Assembly (NCBI RefSeq): GCF_964340395.1
Contig: NC_135567.1
Coordinates: 16,170,306 to 16,225,305, forward strand
Origin: Glandiceps talaboti
Taxonomy: Eukaryota > Hemichordata > Enteropneusta > Spengelidae
Length of the DNA stretch: 55,000 nt
Direction of reading: 5' to 3'
Each line of letters opens with the position of its first letter. Positions within the stretch are counted from its first letter, which is position 1. A model generated the notes under the pieces. The model saw nothing but the letters and a program-made list of their open reading frames with translations, was not told where the DNA came from and did not search any database. Positions 12,489 to 27,492 of this stretch are shown here, piece by piece. Both the position numbers and the translations under genes were made by a program.

Positions 12489-13701
12489 CGCTGAGTATTT
12501 TCTTGGTTTCTGTGTTGTTGTATCAAACAGAGCCAGTGACCACTGCACTGACATGTACTTGCAATGTCTGTGAATAAACATACCCTTCCCACCATATTGA
12601 GTAAACAGTGAAAAAAGAATGGTCTGCTTGGGACACCTATCAGTCTTTAGATGCATGTACAAACAGTCATGGCTGTGCAGTGTGTTGCACTTCAACAGGT
12701 TTACAATATTTGAACTCTTGCCTACTTGAAAACACGAACAACTCTAATATTAATAATCCTCAACAACGGCAACGCCCTCAACGGAGTATTGTTACTTTGG
12801 GTACTTCAAACCTTTCGAATTCAATGTATCTGGTTCAGTGGAAAACGTTAATTTTCATTTCAAACACCACGAAACCAATGACAAGTACCACAAAACCAAT
12901 GACGTACGCGCGTAATAACATGACGTAGAACGAAGAACGTGGCTTGCAGAGATTGAAATCATTCATCCTAACAAATAATCCAGTGTAATTTGAAAACAGT
13001 ACAATAACATAATCTGAATTTTAATTGATTTGAGAAATATTCATATTCTCAACTTGAACTTGAAAGGATACATCACAATATCAGAATTCCGTTTAAAGAT
13101 GCAGTGTTAACGGCGATGCATGTAATATGTTGATTTCCTGTTTGCCTGTAATTTTCCAACTGTCAGACATATAAAATAGTTGTTCCACCACATTGAACGG
13201 ACATTCTACTTTACATAAGATTCCAACATGGCCAATGATGGCGCACTTCTGTTGCCGTTGATTGCCACCGGATTAATAATTATATTTCCACATAAAATGA
13301 TTATAATTATTATCAGTAATTTCTTGTTCTTGTAATGAAAAGTTGCTATTTCTGTGACAGAGTATGTTTCAGTGACCATTTTTAACTTAAAGGAAACGTC
13401 CACCACATCTATTTTTTGTCTCTAGTACACTTATATTGGTTACTGCTATCAACGTTACGGTAAAGGAAAAGTTCTGTCAATGGTAAGAGTAGAATTAGGA
13501 CTTATGGAATGGGGATTTCCCTTTTTTTTCTTATAAGCTCAGTATGAATACTAACAGTTTATGTGAATGTCTTCGTCTTCTAAATGCTTGCCTATAATTG
13601 AAATACTGCCCTAATATAATGGGCTATATTTTAATTACTGGTGAGGAATTTGAGGACGAAGGTCCACGGTGAAATGATTTACAATGTTTACATGGTACTT
13701 T
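12489..13701. other. Intergenic DNA, no gene recognised
   Basis: Short frames at 12608-12928 plus and 13206-13406 minus show no domain, signal peptide or splice context. A stretch near 13392 (ttaaaggaaacgtccaccac) has the look of a dispersed repeat end but cannot be assigned. Confidence 0.5.
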
Positions 13702-13758
13702 TACTCACTCACTCACTCTCTCTCTCTCTCACTCCCTCTCTCTGTCTCTGTCTCTGTC

Positions 13759-13851
<93 letters not shown>

Positions 13852-13852
13852 A
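13702..13852. repeat. CTCA / CT / CTGT microsatellite
   Basis: Three motif blocks follow each other: ctcactcactc, a short ct run, then ctgt repeats with a few tctctgtctc interruptions. Confidence 0.95.
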
Positions 13853-14894
13853 ACACAATAATTGCAACCGCTATTTCCATTAAGCTCTTCAAAAACACTG
13901 ATTAGGGAAGTACTTCTATTATTTTCTTTCAGCTGATACGGGTACTGACGCTCAGGTATATAAAGAAATGCTTGGAAAAGAACTGAAGATGTCTGAAGGG
14001 ACCAAATGTGATAGTTATCTAAATTAGAACAAGAACCTCATAATAATTAAAACATTTTTTTTATTCTACAATTCTTATATAACATTTTTATGTAATCATT
14101 ACAAACAGGATTTAATATTGTATATTAACTTTAATAATCCATAATAGTCATCAAATTTAAATTATCGGAAGGCATAATATTTTGAACTACAGACATTTGA
14201 TATGTTCTAGTAGTCTAATGTATTGTATTGTATTGTATTGTATTGTATTGTATCGTTTTATTGTATTGTATTGTAAAGTATTGTATTGTATTATATTGTA
14301 GTATGTTGTGTTGTGTTGTTTTGTGTCGTATCGTATCGCATTGTATTGTATTGTATTGCACTGTGTTGTATTGTATTGTACTGTAATGCACTGAACTGCA
14401 CTGAACTGAACTACATTGCATTGTATTGCAATGTGTTGTACTGTATTATATTGTATTTTATTATAATGTACTGCACTGTGCTGCATTGCATTACACTGTA
14501 TAGCAATTTTATTGTATAGCAATGTGTTGTATTGTATTGTATTATATTGCCTTGTATTGTATTGTATTGTACTTATTGTATTGTATTGCATTGTATTGTA
14601 TTGTATTGTATTGTATTGTATTGTATTGTATTGTATTTTTTTGTTTTGTATTGTATGTAGAAAAAATTCAATTCTAAATGTCACGTAAACTTACTGTCTT
14701 TAATGTAATAACTATTTTATTCAAGACATACAATTTATTAAATGAAATTTAGTTGCAAATTAAAATCATAATAACGTTTATATTCTATAAATAAGTGAAT
14801 TTACGTTTGCTGTTACACCATTGGAAAGAATATATATTCCATGTTTCTGTGTTTCTTAATATTTACAGTTTAGATCCTGAGCCCCACAAGTATG
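13853..14894. other. AT-rich DNA between microsatellites, no gene recognised
   Basis: Apart from the TATTG array, this interval has no coding signal. Its right end meets the proposed 3' end of gene 2. Confidence 0.5.
14219..14656. repeat. Interrupted TATTG pentanucleotide array
   Basis: About 440 bases of TATTG units. Both ends are nearly pure and the middle (14310-14520) is degraded, with many TGCAC, TGAAC and TGTGT variants. Long open frames on both strands (YNTIQYNT or VLYCIVLY) arise because a 5-base unit seldom makes stops; they are not genes. Confidence 0.95.
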
Positions 14895-15419
14895 TTTATT
14901 TTTTCTCTCAAAGTTTTTTTTTGCTTGGAGGTCAACCCTGAGAATGTGAAATTTGCATATATGCTAAGAAAAAAATTACAGCGGTTTTTTATAAGTTTTT
15001 TTCCTAGTATGTTTCGTTTTTTATCACTTACGTCAATAAACGTTTGATTTCTACATTCCTGAATATCGAGTTTTAATCCTTCATTTTTCACCTTGAATAT
15101 TTGACAATCGTTTCATTACTCTGTCAATAAAGACTGGACTTCAAATATTAAAAAGGGACTCATTAATGGAAAACGTAGCGATTGTAATTTCCGTCAGCGA
15201 CCATCATCACCCGAAACCAAATTCGTAATAATGTCATTTGTCACAAACAAGGATTTAGTATGTGTTGTTTCACATTATTTTTCAAGTGTAAATACATACT
15301 AGAGTTGTTTTCTGAATTAAAAATCAAAACTAAATAACCCCCCCCCCCTTTCGTCATCCAAATGGTAACTTTAAGTCGCCATCTACATTAATTCACAAAT
15401 GAGCCGAATCATCTTCCTG
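14878..15419 (-). other. Gene 2, probable 3' UTR exon
   Basis: The acceptor (TTTTTTCAGCAG/GAAGATGAT) resembles the 3' UTR acceptors of genes 3 and 4 (CAG/GAGATGACC and CAG/GAGACAACC). An AATAAA on the minus strand at 14900-14895 would end it near 14878. It has no coding content. The pairing of this exon with the donor at 15956 is inferred. Confidence 0.4.
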
Positions 15420-15774
15420 CTGAAAAAACAAAGAAATTCCATATAATTTACATAGTGTACGATATATATGTACATATGAAACATATTATGCTTGCAATGA
15501 TGAATTAAATATCTCAGAAATATTTATTAATAACAACGGATCTAACAGTGACTTGTCTGGGCTCTTATTTTAACACCATGACGTCACTTTATTTTACTTG
15601 TAGAAAATCAGCTATAACATAAGCATAAGCAATCTACATATTTATTAGAGCGAAAACGAATGTATCAGGAATACAGGTTTTTCTGTAATTTTTTTAGGTC
15701 TAGCCATTGACATGAAGATAACATAATTAAAAGTATGCTGTACTATTTCATTTTGATATTAAACAAAAACAAAT

Positions 15775-15810
15775 ACCACCACCACCACCGCCACCACCAC
15801 CACCACCACC

Positions 15811-15842
<32 letters not shown>

Positions 15843-15852
15843 CAACAACAAC
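15775..15852. repeat. (ACC)n/(AAC)n microsatellite
   Basis: Runs of ACC turn into AAC inside the proposed 3' UTR intron of gene 2. Imperfect AAC repeats continue to about 15912. Confidence 0.95.
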
Positions 15853-15956
15853 ATCAGCAGCAATAACGAAGAATCATACTACAAAAACAACAACAAAAAC
15901 AACAACAACAAAATCAGTATGAGAACAAAAATAAAAACAACTCAATTGCTACTTAC

Positions 15957-19984
<4,028 letters not shown>

Positions 19985-20467
19985 ATCGTCTTATTCTCGT
20001 TTATGTCGTCTTATTCTAGTTTGACTCGAAAACCTACAAGATAACACCAATATTAAGTTAATATGAACAATATACTGTGTCTGTACATCTGGAAAGATAA
20101 AGACAAAGAAAAACAACTGAATACGCAGAAAATTAAAAAAAAATAGTAAAAAATCTCAGTTACAAAATTACACCTGAAAAGGACAAGAAGTCAATTTGTC
20201 ATAATAATAAAAAAGAACGCGATATTACAAATAATTAAAAGTATGTAAACTAAGAAAGTAAAAGTTTGAAAATATATAATGTAACGTAATTGATAATTAA
20301 TTTACTGATTATTATATTGTCAAATGCATAAATTATCAAATATATTGATTATGTATTTGAACAGTTTGAAAATGACAATACTAATTGGATAGAAGATGAT
20401 TTTACGTTCGGATTTATAAATGATGTATTCTACAGTTTGCAGATCGGAAGTGCATCAACAGCCCCGT

Positions 20468-20672
20468 GAGGTGTACTTCCGGTTACCTAGTTTCTCACCA
20501 CCGGTGCTCTAGTACTAGACCAGCCGATACATGAACAATACAGCCTGCAATATTGGACGTGAAGTATTCCCCAGCATGCACTTCTCTGTGGAAGAGATCT
20601 GGTGTGGACAACTCTGGTCTCGAAGTAGAGCCCAAGTCAGTGAGAGTCTGGATAACCGAGATTACATGAGGT
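20468..20672. mobile_element. MITE-like foldback element, copy 2
   Basis: The left end is tgtacttccggttacctagt. The right end on the opposite strand is tgtaatctcggttatccaga. The inverted match continues with TCTCAC, for about 30 bases with some mismatches. The interior (ggacgtgaagtattccccag, then agagatctggtgtgga) matches the interior of copy 1 at 2820-2880. It is in gene 2 intron 1 and has no coding sequence. Confidence 0.5.
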
Positions 20673-21656
20673 GTAGTTATATTCTAATGAACAATAATAG
20701 GGCGTGAATATTGATTTTTAATAACCAATATCATAACTTATGACACGAAATGTAAGATTGAATTCAGAAAATAGAACCATAGTTAGTAATGTGATTCAAT
20801 TGGTGTAAGTTAATAATCAAATATACTATAATGTTTTAAATCACGACATATTTAATAAGACATACCACTATGACTCAGTAGCATGAAGGGGAACACTGAT
20901 ATCAAATCAGACAGGTTTGTACGGATTTGTGACATACGTCATGTCACTTTGGTTACAGTTACTGGTGACAAGTGGACAACGCACATGTGAAACCCGACGG
21001 CGTCTTGCAAGAAGACTCTACCCAATCCGTATACATCATTAAAATAAAATTTGTTGATGGACATTGTATAATCAACGCCTTGACTTAAATCACATGGTTT
21101 AGTAGCGACGGAGTAAGTCGAAGGAAGTTGGAATCGTTTCCCACGCACCTACTCGAACACCTATTTACCTAGCACAAACATAAAATACAGTCTCTTTACA
21201 AACGCTGACAGTTTAACATTCTCACTAACACGATCAATTTGACACAATAATGAATTTACTGCATATTTAATTGAGATACTAATCACCATGCCGATAGAAA
21301 TTGACGAACCCGTACAGATAATGTGTAACTCGATGTGTAAAAAGAGAAGTAATCTATTTAATTTCAAATATTTGATTTAGTTGTCACTATTCTTCTGTTG
21401 CTATTTCAGTTAGAGGAATTATTCTAAATCAGATTCAGCTAAAATTAACAAGTATTGGTAATAAGTTGAAATATAATAAGTGACCAGAGTACAAAAAAGT
21501 GTGATCCTATTGAATCTATGTAAATCCAATGATAACTGTAATGTTCAAACTTGGGATTGAAACACAGGCCTGTAAGCAACAATTATGATTGTAAAATTTT
21601 ACAGAAGAGAAAATTCATCATATTAGACTTAAGCATTGATTTTTTTAAAAACTTAC

Positions 21657-21695
21657 CCAGCCGTGAAGTTACCACCGTCAGAGACACGTAGGAAA
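21657..21695 (-). other. Gene 2, 5' UTR exon 1
   Basis: The lower end is a consensus donor (GGCTGG/GTAAGT) below a TATA-like element, and there is no ATG in the exon. The upper end is estimated. The arrangement matches gene 1, whose first exon is also untranslated. Confidence 0.45.
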
Positions 21696-21723
21696 ATAGT
21701 GAATACACTTTTGTGCGCACAGT

Positions 21724-21736
21724 CTTTTATTCTATA
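21724..21736 (-). promoter_or_regulatory. TATA-like element of gene 2
   Basis: The minus strand reads TATAGAATAAAAG, about 65 bases above a consensus splice donor at 21657. Transcription would start near 21695. Support is positional only. Confidence 0.4.
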
Positions 21737-21956
21737 GTACTTCAGCGTGCATGTAAAATATAATGTAAATTATTCTCTGAGTTGAGCCCTTTGATTTGCT
21801 GTGGATAGTAATGAGATCATGATTGACCGAAATAATATGGTAGCGTCATTTTTGTATAGTTGCTTAGCAACAAGTAGCAGAAAAATAATGAGAAATAAAA
21901 AAGAAAAAAAAAAGAAAACCCTGCTTAACCATATCATAGCAACGTTGTGCATGTAT

Positions 21957-22052
21957 AGTATGTATGTATGTATGTATGTATGTATGTATGTATGTATGTA
22001 TGTATGCATGCATGCATGCATGGATGTATGCATGCATGTATGTATGTATGTA

Positions 22053-22103
<51 letters not shown>

Positions 22104-22133
22104 ATGTATGTATGTATGTATGTATGTATGTAT
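21957..22133. repeat. (GTAT)n array with ATGC and GT blocks
   Basis: An ATGT array upstream of the gene 2 promoter, with a central ATGC block and a GT run at 22058-22088. Confidence 0.95.
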
Positions 22134-24320
22134 GAATAAATGATTGAGTATCTGAGTGTGTCCATATCTGTGTAAACTAATGATCAGTAGACTTATTGCC
22201 GTTTTTTATTTTGATGATATTACTTTGGAATGTGTGGAATAAGCTAGCTCAGTCATCGACATCATTATTAGGCCTAAAAATAGGATATTTTGTGTTGATA
22301 AAAATGATATCTTGATAAGTCGACACGTTGTCCACAAAGAATAAACCACTCGATGTAAAACATGATCGGTAGTCAGAATCAAGTAAATAAAACGCCTTCT
22401 AAAATAAAAAAAAAATATGACAAATTGTTTGAGGTTCTAATCATTACTAACCAACTGTAATTGGAAATGTTTGGTTGTTCAGACATATCTGTCAAGAATT
22501 CACTTTTTCAATCATGGTATGTGTGATGACAAAGGGAGATATCATGACAAGTGTACAAAGTGAGATTAGAATGTGTTTACTTGATTGAAAGTTAATTATG
22601 ATAGAAGATAAAGTTTTGAATGTACCAGGCTCCACACTTCACATTGTGACATATGGATAAGGCTGTGTGTCCCCGCAATGTTCTACGTCAACACAGTTAC
22701 TGTCAGAGTGCTACTACAATTCTCCCGACCAGTTCCAACTTTAATATACGAACTGAAAATCACGAAATATGATAACGTTGATCGACTGATCGACTCGTTG
22801 TATTTTGATCATATTTTTCCATAAGAAATTATACCTGTTTTTATCGAACTTAATATCACCATACCACAACACTAAGGCACTTTGTTCAGCGGGTACTTAC
22901 ATTACACTGACAGACAGACGGACTGACAGACTCACAGACCGTTCGGATTAAAAAAGCCGCAAATAAAGACAGAAATATTTCAAGGTCACACATTTTATTA
23001 AGACCATCAGAATTTTCAGGGTCCCCTTCCCATCGTTACTGTTTTCGTAGTCCTTTTCCTTATTTTCCCTCGGGTTTCTTGCCGTAAATTCTGCTTGTTG
23101 GTAATCTGTCTAGTGAAGTAAGTATCAGTTTGGTTAGTGATTCTTTATCTGTTAAATTGTTTTATAAATGGTAAATTGGTAGCCATCATGTATACGTTTG
23201 ATAAGCCGAAATCAATTTTTCCGTTAACACACCCATTTATTTATTGCCACCATCATAGTTTCACAGGAACCCCATCGAAATGATACTGGATTTTTTCATT
23301 CATAATGCTTATAATGAACCTTTAACTGTAATAATATTTTGTAAATTTGGTTGCCATGGAAATGATTTCATATAAGGATTAAATGACACGATTTGATACA
23401 TTTTCGTTGAAGTGACGTCATACTAAATAATTTAGTTTTTGAATGAATGTGTTGACTTAATTTTCTCACGAAGATCGAAACATTTTAAAAATGTTTGACT
23501 TCGAACTTTGATTTTTATTAAATTACTACGTTATGTAGAAGTGTAAAGACAATTATATGATTGACATGTTAAGATTACCTCTATCGGCAATATGTGTTTT
23601 AGGGTACACCTTTTGTTTAATGCAGTTCTACATATCTGAATGTCATGTTCAACTTACTAATCAATTTAACATTTTCTTTGTCTACATATGGGCTGCTCTA
23701 CAATACACTAAAACGGTTAGAATATAGTTGTACTGTTCTTTTGATATTGTTTCTGTATATTCCAGGTAGGATCTGGGATTGCACGTTGTCCTTATGTCGT
23801 CAGGTTTAAATGTAATTGTTACTTTGCAATCAGACTGGTGGCTTCCCACTTTAATTTACTACTTATTTTTTAGTTATCATCTACTATTGTATCGACCTAT
23901 TCGATCGCTGGCGTTATATTTATACCTATTGTACCCTATAGACTATCAACTTATGTAAATTACCACGTCAACAAACAACACTATTGTTGTGGAGGGCTAG
24001 GAGGTGGTTGAGGGTAAATCGCAATATTACTAACATCTTCTGATCTATTTTGGGTTATAATTTTATTACACGTTTTCATATTTTGCTGATACAAATGCAA
24101 CATTTCAAAAACCGTTCATAATAATTATTGTTGTACAGTATTTCACTTGTAATGTGTAAGATTTGAAAGAGGTATCCAAAACCTGAAGATTGTAATGTCA
24201 AATGTATCACATTTGTAAAGAAAATAAAAATTCAAAGTAGATGATGTGTTTGCTATCTGACATTTCCTGTGGGTTCAAATCTGCGGCTCCTGTATGGGGA
24301 TGTAAAATATTTGATTTACA
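22134..24320. other. AT-rich intergenic DNA, no gene recognised
   Basis: This lies between the gene 2 promoter and the 3' end of gene 3. I see no open frame of note, no splice-supported family exon and no repeat with a second copy. Confidence 0.5.
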
Positions 24321-24536
24321 CATGCTATCGTAAGTGACACACATGTAAAGGTAAATGACGCATATGCGCATGCATGAGAGTAATTTACATACACATAATG
24401 GCAAATGACACTCGTATGGAAGGAAATGACACACGCATAAAGGGAAATGGTGAATCATACAAAATAAATGAAACTCACATAAGAAAAATGATGCACGTAT
24501 GAAGGTAAATGACACACACACACACACACACACACA

Positions 24537-24571
<35 letters not shown>

Positions 24572-24620
24572 GACGCACGTTTGAATATAAGTGACGTCTA
24601 AGGCAAATGACACACTATGA
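24320..24620. repeat. Degenerate 20-25 bp minisatellite with a CA core
   Basis: Units of the type ggAAATGACACACGTATaaa repeat about ten times with variation. A CA/CAGA run lies at 24515-24570. The segment from aaatatttgatttacacat onward is repeated at about 25305-25480. Confidence 0.7.
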
Positions 24621-25304
24621 AAGTGAGAAATTTACACACTAACGTTTTTGTATATATGATAAAAATATTCATCTGTGAGGGCACTAGTCATGTAAGTGGA
24701 AATTTGCAAATGCTTGGCTAATCAAAATTCATTGTAAATGTATTCCCTTTAATTGGGTATACGTATATATGCCGCCCTTTGGTGCGGGGTTTTCACCCTT
24801 CGATGTAAAACGGGTACTGTATTTTTAGCGACAGGGAGTCTAAATTGGGGTCCACTTTACACAATTTTCGATTTTGTTTGGTCTAAAAGGAGTCCTGGAA
24901 GGAATTCGAAACACATAATAAATTCTCGACTGGTTAGAAATCTTCGGGAATTTCTCTCAGAATTTCCTCCAGCTAATTCGCTAGTAAACATTTTCATATC
25001 AGTGATTATGTATTTTGGTCTATAATAGGATCCTTTTCAAATTTGAATGGTCTAAAACGGGGTATTTGCTTTTGGTCAAAATTGGTCTGAATGTTACATA
25101 TGGCGACGAGAACTCTCATAGATGAATATTGACAATTAGGTGAAGGAATAGGTTTCCGATATTTTATTTCAGATTTTTACTGTATGGCGGGTTAAAACAG
25201 ATTGCATTTCTTTATCTATTTCTTCATTCTTTCTTATTCACCTTCATACACGCTAGGTTGGAATGCTTTTGCATAGGAGGGACTAAGTGGTACCGAATGT
25301 GAAA

Positions 25305-25480
25305 TATTTGATTTACACATAAGTGAAACACATATAAAGTTGAATAAAGCATACATGAGAGTAATTTACATAATGTTAAATAACAATGTATGAAAATAAA
25401 GGGAAATAGTGCATTATCAAGTTCAATGACACAACAAACAATGAACGTTTGAATAGAAATGAGACACAAGACAAATTATG
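25305..25480. repeat. Second, shorter copy of the degenerate minisatellite
   Basis: It opens with gaaatatttgatttacacat and contains catgagagtaatttacata, both as in the 24300-24620 copy. A CATA array follows directly. Confidence 0.65.
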
Positions 25481-25481
25481 C

Positions 25482-25586
25482 ACACACATACATACACACA
25501 CATACATACACATACATACATACATACATACATACATACATACATACATACATACATACATACATACATACATACATACATACATT
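25482..25586. repeat. (CATA)n microsatellite
   Basis: The array lies about 55 bases downstream of the gene 3 poly(A) signal. At the equivalent place beyond gene 4, the array is (AG)n instead (39169-39262). Confidence 0.95.
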
Positions 25587-25621
25587 AAAACTGAGGGGTG
25601 TAAAAGAAAACAAACTGCACA

Positions 25622-26767
25622 CGAAAACATTTTAATGCATATTTATTGAAAGACAACAACACGTGAAGACAATGACATCTAGTCGAGATTATTGTAAGTT
25701 AATAATTTACAATATCTCTTTCAATATCAATGTTATGTCTATCACAGAATTGAATGTATCCAGAGGATAGCTTGTATATAGAGTGTGTATTAACTCAGCT
25801 ATCAACTTACTGGAGAACACAAATAACACGCAGCCTGGTTTGATGCCAAAGTGAAAAGCAAATAAACATTAGGCATAATTTTGAATTTCATGTGATTAGA
25901 AAAAAAGAATTGGTGTTTATATTTATTGTAAGTTGACATTACTGTTCAATTTCTTTTTAATTAGTTGAATTTGTACACCAGAGTAAAGTAATTATAAATT
26001 CAATCCAACCAGTGTAACTTATCAAGTACAGATTCATTTACATATGACCCACCTAATACATATTCAGTATCAGGTTTAGTCATATGACGTCATCCACTAG
26101 CACTTTCATGACGTCACATTGGTTGGCACGGTTGCCTGAAATAAATTTACTCAGCGCATCAGCATCTGCAATGGATTCATAAAACAACTTTAGCACATAA
26201 AAACTGGAGTATAATATTGCTTATTTTCCCCTGTCATCAATGTAATTAAGCGAAGCGTAAGTGATATAATATGATTGCCAACGACTTCCTATTTTCGATA
26301 GCTATTATCAATTATCAAAGCTATTGTTTAATCTAGTTAAAAAGTAGTGTTATGATAAATCGGGATAAACGTAATTCTTTTTCTTTTTAGGTTGAGAATT
26401 CAAACAATTTGAAAAACTGTTATGACTATGAAACTTTGAATATTTACTTTATTATGACACAAGTTTAAATGTTCATGGTCAAACAAGTCCACCATAAAAT
26501 GAGCATTGAGTATTGTTCTACAAGGTTTTGACATAAATTTAACTTGAGCTATGCATGGTACCATAATTCGTTAAAGAGCCACATACACCGTGGTAATTAA
26601 ACCTGGATGTTTTTTTTTCAAATGTCTGAAATAATGATGTACAAAAATGGATGCAGGGGTTCTGAACTGAAACGTCTAAAGAAACCAAAAACAACATTGC
26701 ACACGGTTGAACAGCTGCAAAGTAGTAGATATCATAGTGGTAGTCGATCTGTTTTAGTGGTCATCTC
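25622..26767 (-). other. Gene 3, 3' UTR exon
   Basis: The donor after the stop is ACG/GTAAGT at 27402/27401 and the acceptor is TTTTGCAG/GAGATGACC at 26767. The whole exon aligns with 39470-40643 beyond gene 4. It ends at an AATAAA on the minus strand (25647-25642). It has no coding content. Confidence 0.7.
25642..25647 (-). terminator. Poly(A) signal of gene 3
   Basis: AATAAA on the minus strand inside TTTCAATAAATATG. The same context marks the end of gene 4. Homology between the two duplicates stops about 35 bases further on. Confidence 0.65.
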
Positions 26768-26949
26768 CTGCAAAATAAAAGATTAAAGTTAATGATAAAC
26801 TAAAAGTATTCACAACAAACAACCACAATCCAATTAAATTTCGTGTTTTCGATATAGAAACTATATATGAATTTTACTCTACCTACTTGCCAGCCAACCC
26901 ACCTACCAACCTAATTACATACTATACCAACCTATCTGCCTGCCTGCCT

Positions 26950-27038
26950 TCCTACATGCATGCATGTGTGCATACATACATGCATAAATACATACATATA
27001 CACACATACATGCATTTACACATACATACATACATACA

Positions 27039-27106
<68 letters not shown>

Positions 27107-27376
27107 CGAACGTACGTACGTTTGTACGTACACACATACACACATACACAATAACATACATACATACATTCATACATACATACATATATACATACATACA
27201 TATATACATACATACATACATACATACATACGTACATACAGACAAACATACAGACAGAGACACAAACATACATACATACATGTGCATACATACATACACA
27301 TGTACATACATACATACATACATACATACATACATACATACATACATACATACATACACATGTACATAAATACATA
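26950..27376. repeat. CATA array with a long (TA)n insert
   Basis: It is in the 3' UTR intron of gene 3. CATA and ACGT blocks surround about 60 bases of pure TA at 27042-27101. Gene 4 has a CATA array at the same place (40890-41126) without the TA tract. Confidence 0.95.
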
Positions 27377-27412
27377 CATTTTTTGTTTAGATAAAACTTA
27401 CCGTGTTAAACT

Positions 27413-27492
27413 CTAATTGGACATGGTAATTAGAGAAATGATGCATACATACACCATAGTCCAAATTCCAGCTTTCATAGAAACTGCACCGT
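27413..27492 (-). CDS. Gene 3 last coding exon: GPI-signal tail, altered acceptor
   Basis: Gene 4 has GCAG/GTGGTGAAG at this junction; gene 3 reads GCAAATGGTGAAG, so the usual AG is gone. The first AG after the putative branch site (CTAAC near 27525) is GAAG at 27495-27493. Using it removes nine bases and keeps frame, giving DGAVSMKAG, a hydrophobic stretch ([17 protein letters not shown]) and TAG at 27415-27413. The exon start is therefore a prediction. Confidence 0.6.

Noticed and set aside
14187-14684. 165-codon open frame on the minus strand (YNTIQYNT)
   Set aside because: Produced by the TATTG pentanucleotide array; also open on the other strand.
20939-21148. 69-codon minus-strand frame in gene 2 intron 1
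   Set aside because: No domain pattern of the family and no phase-1 splice sites around it. I could not tie it to any transposon protein.
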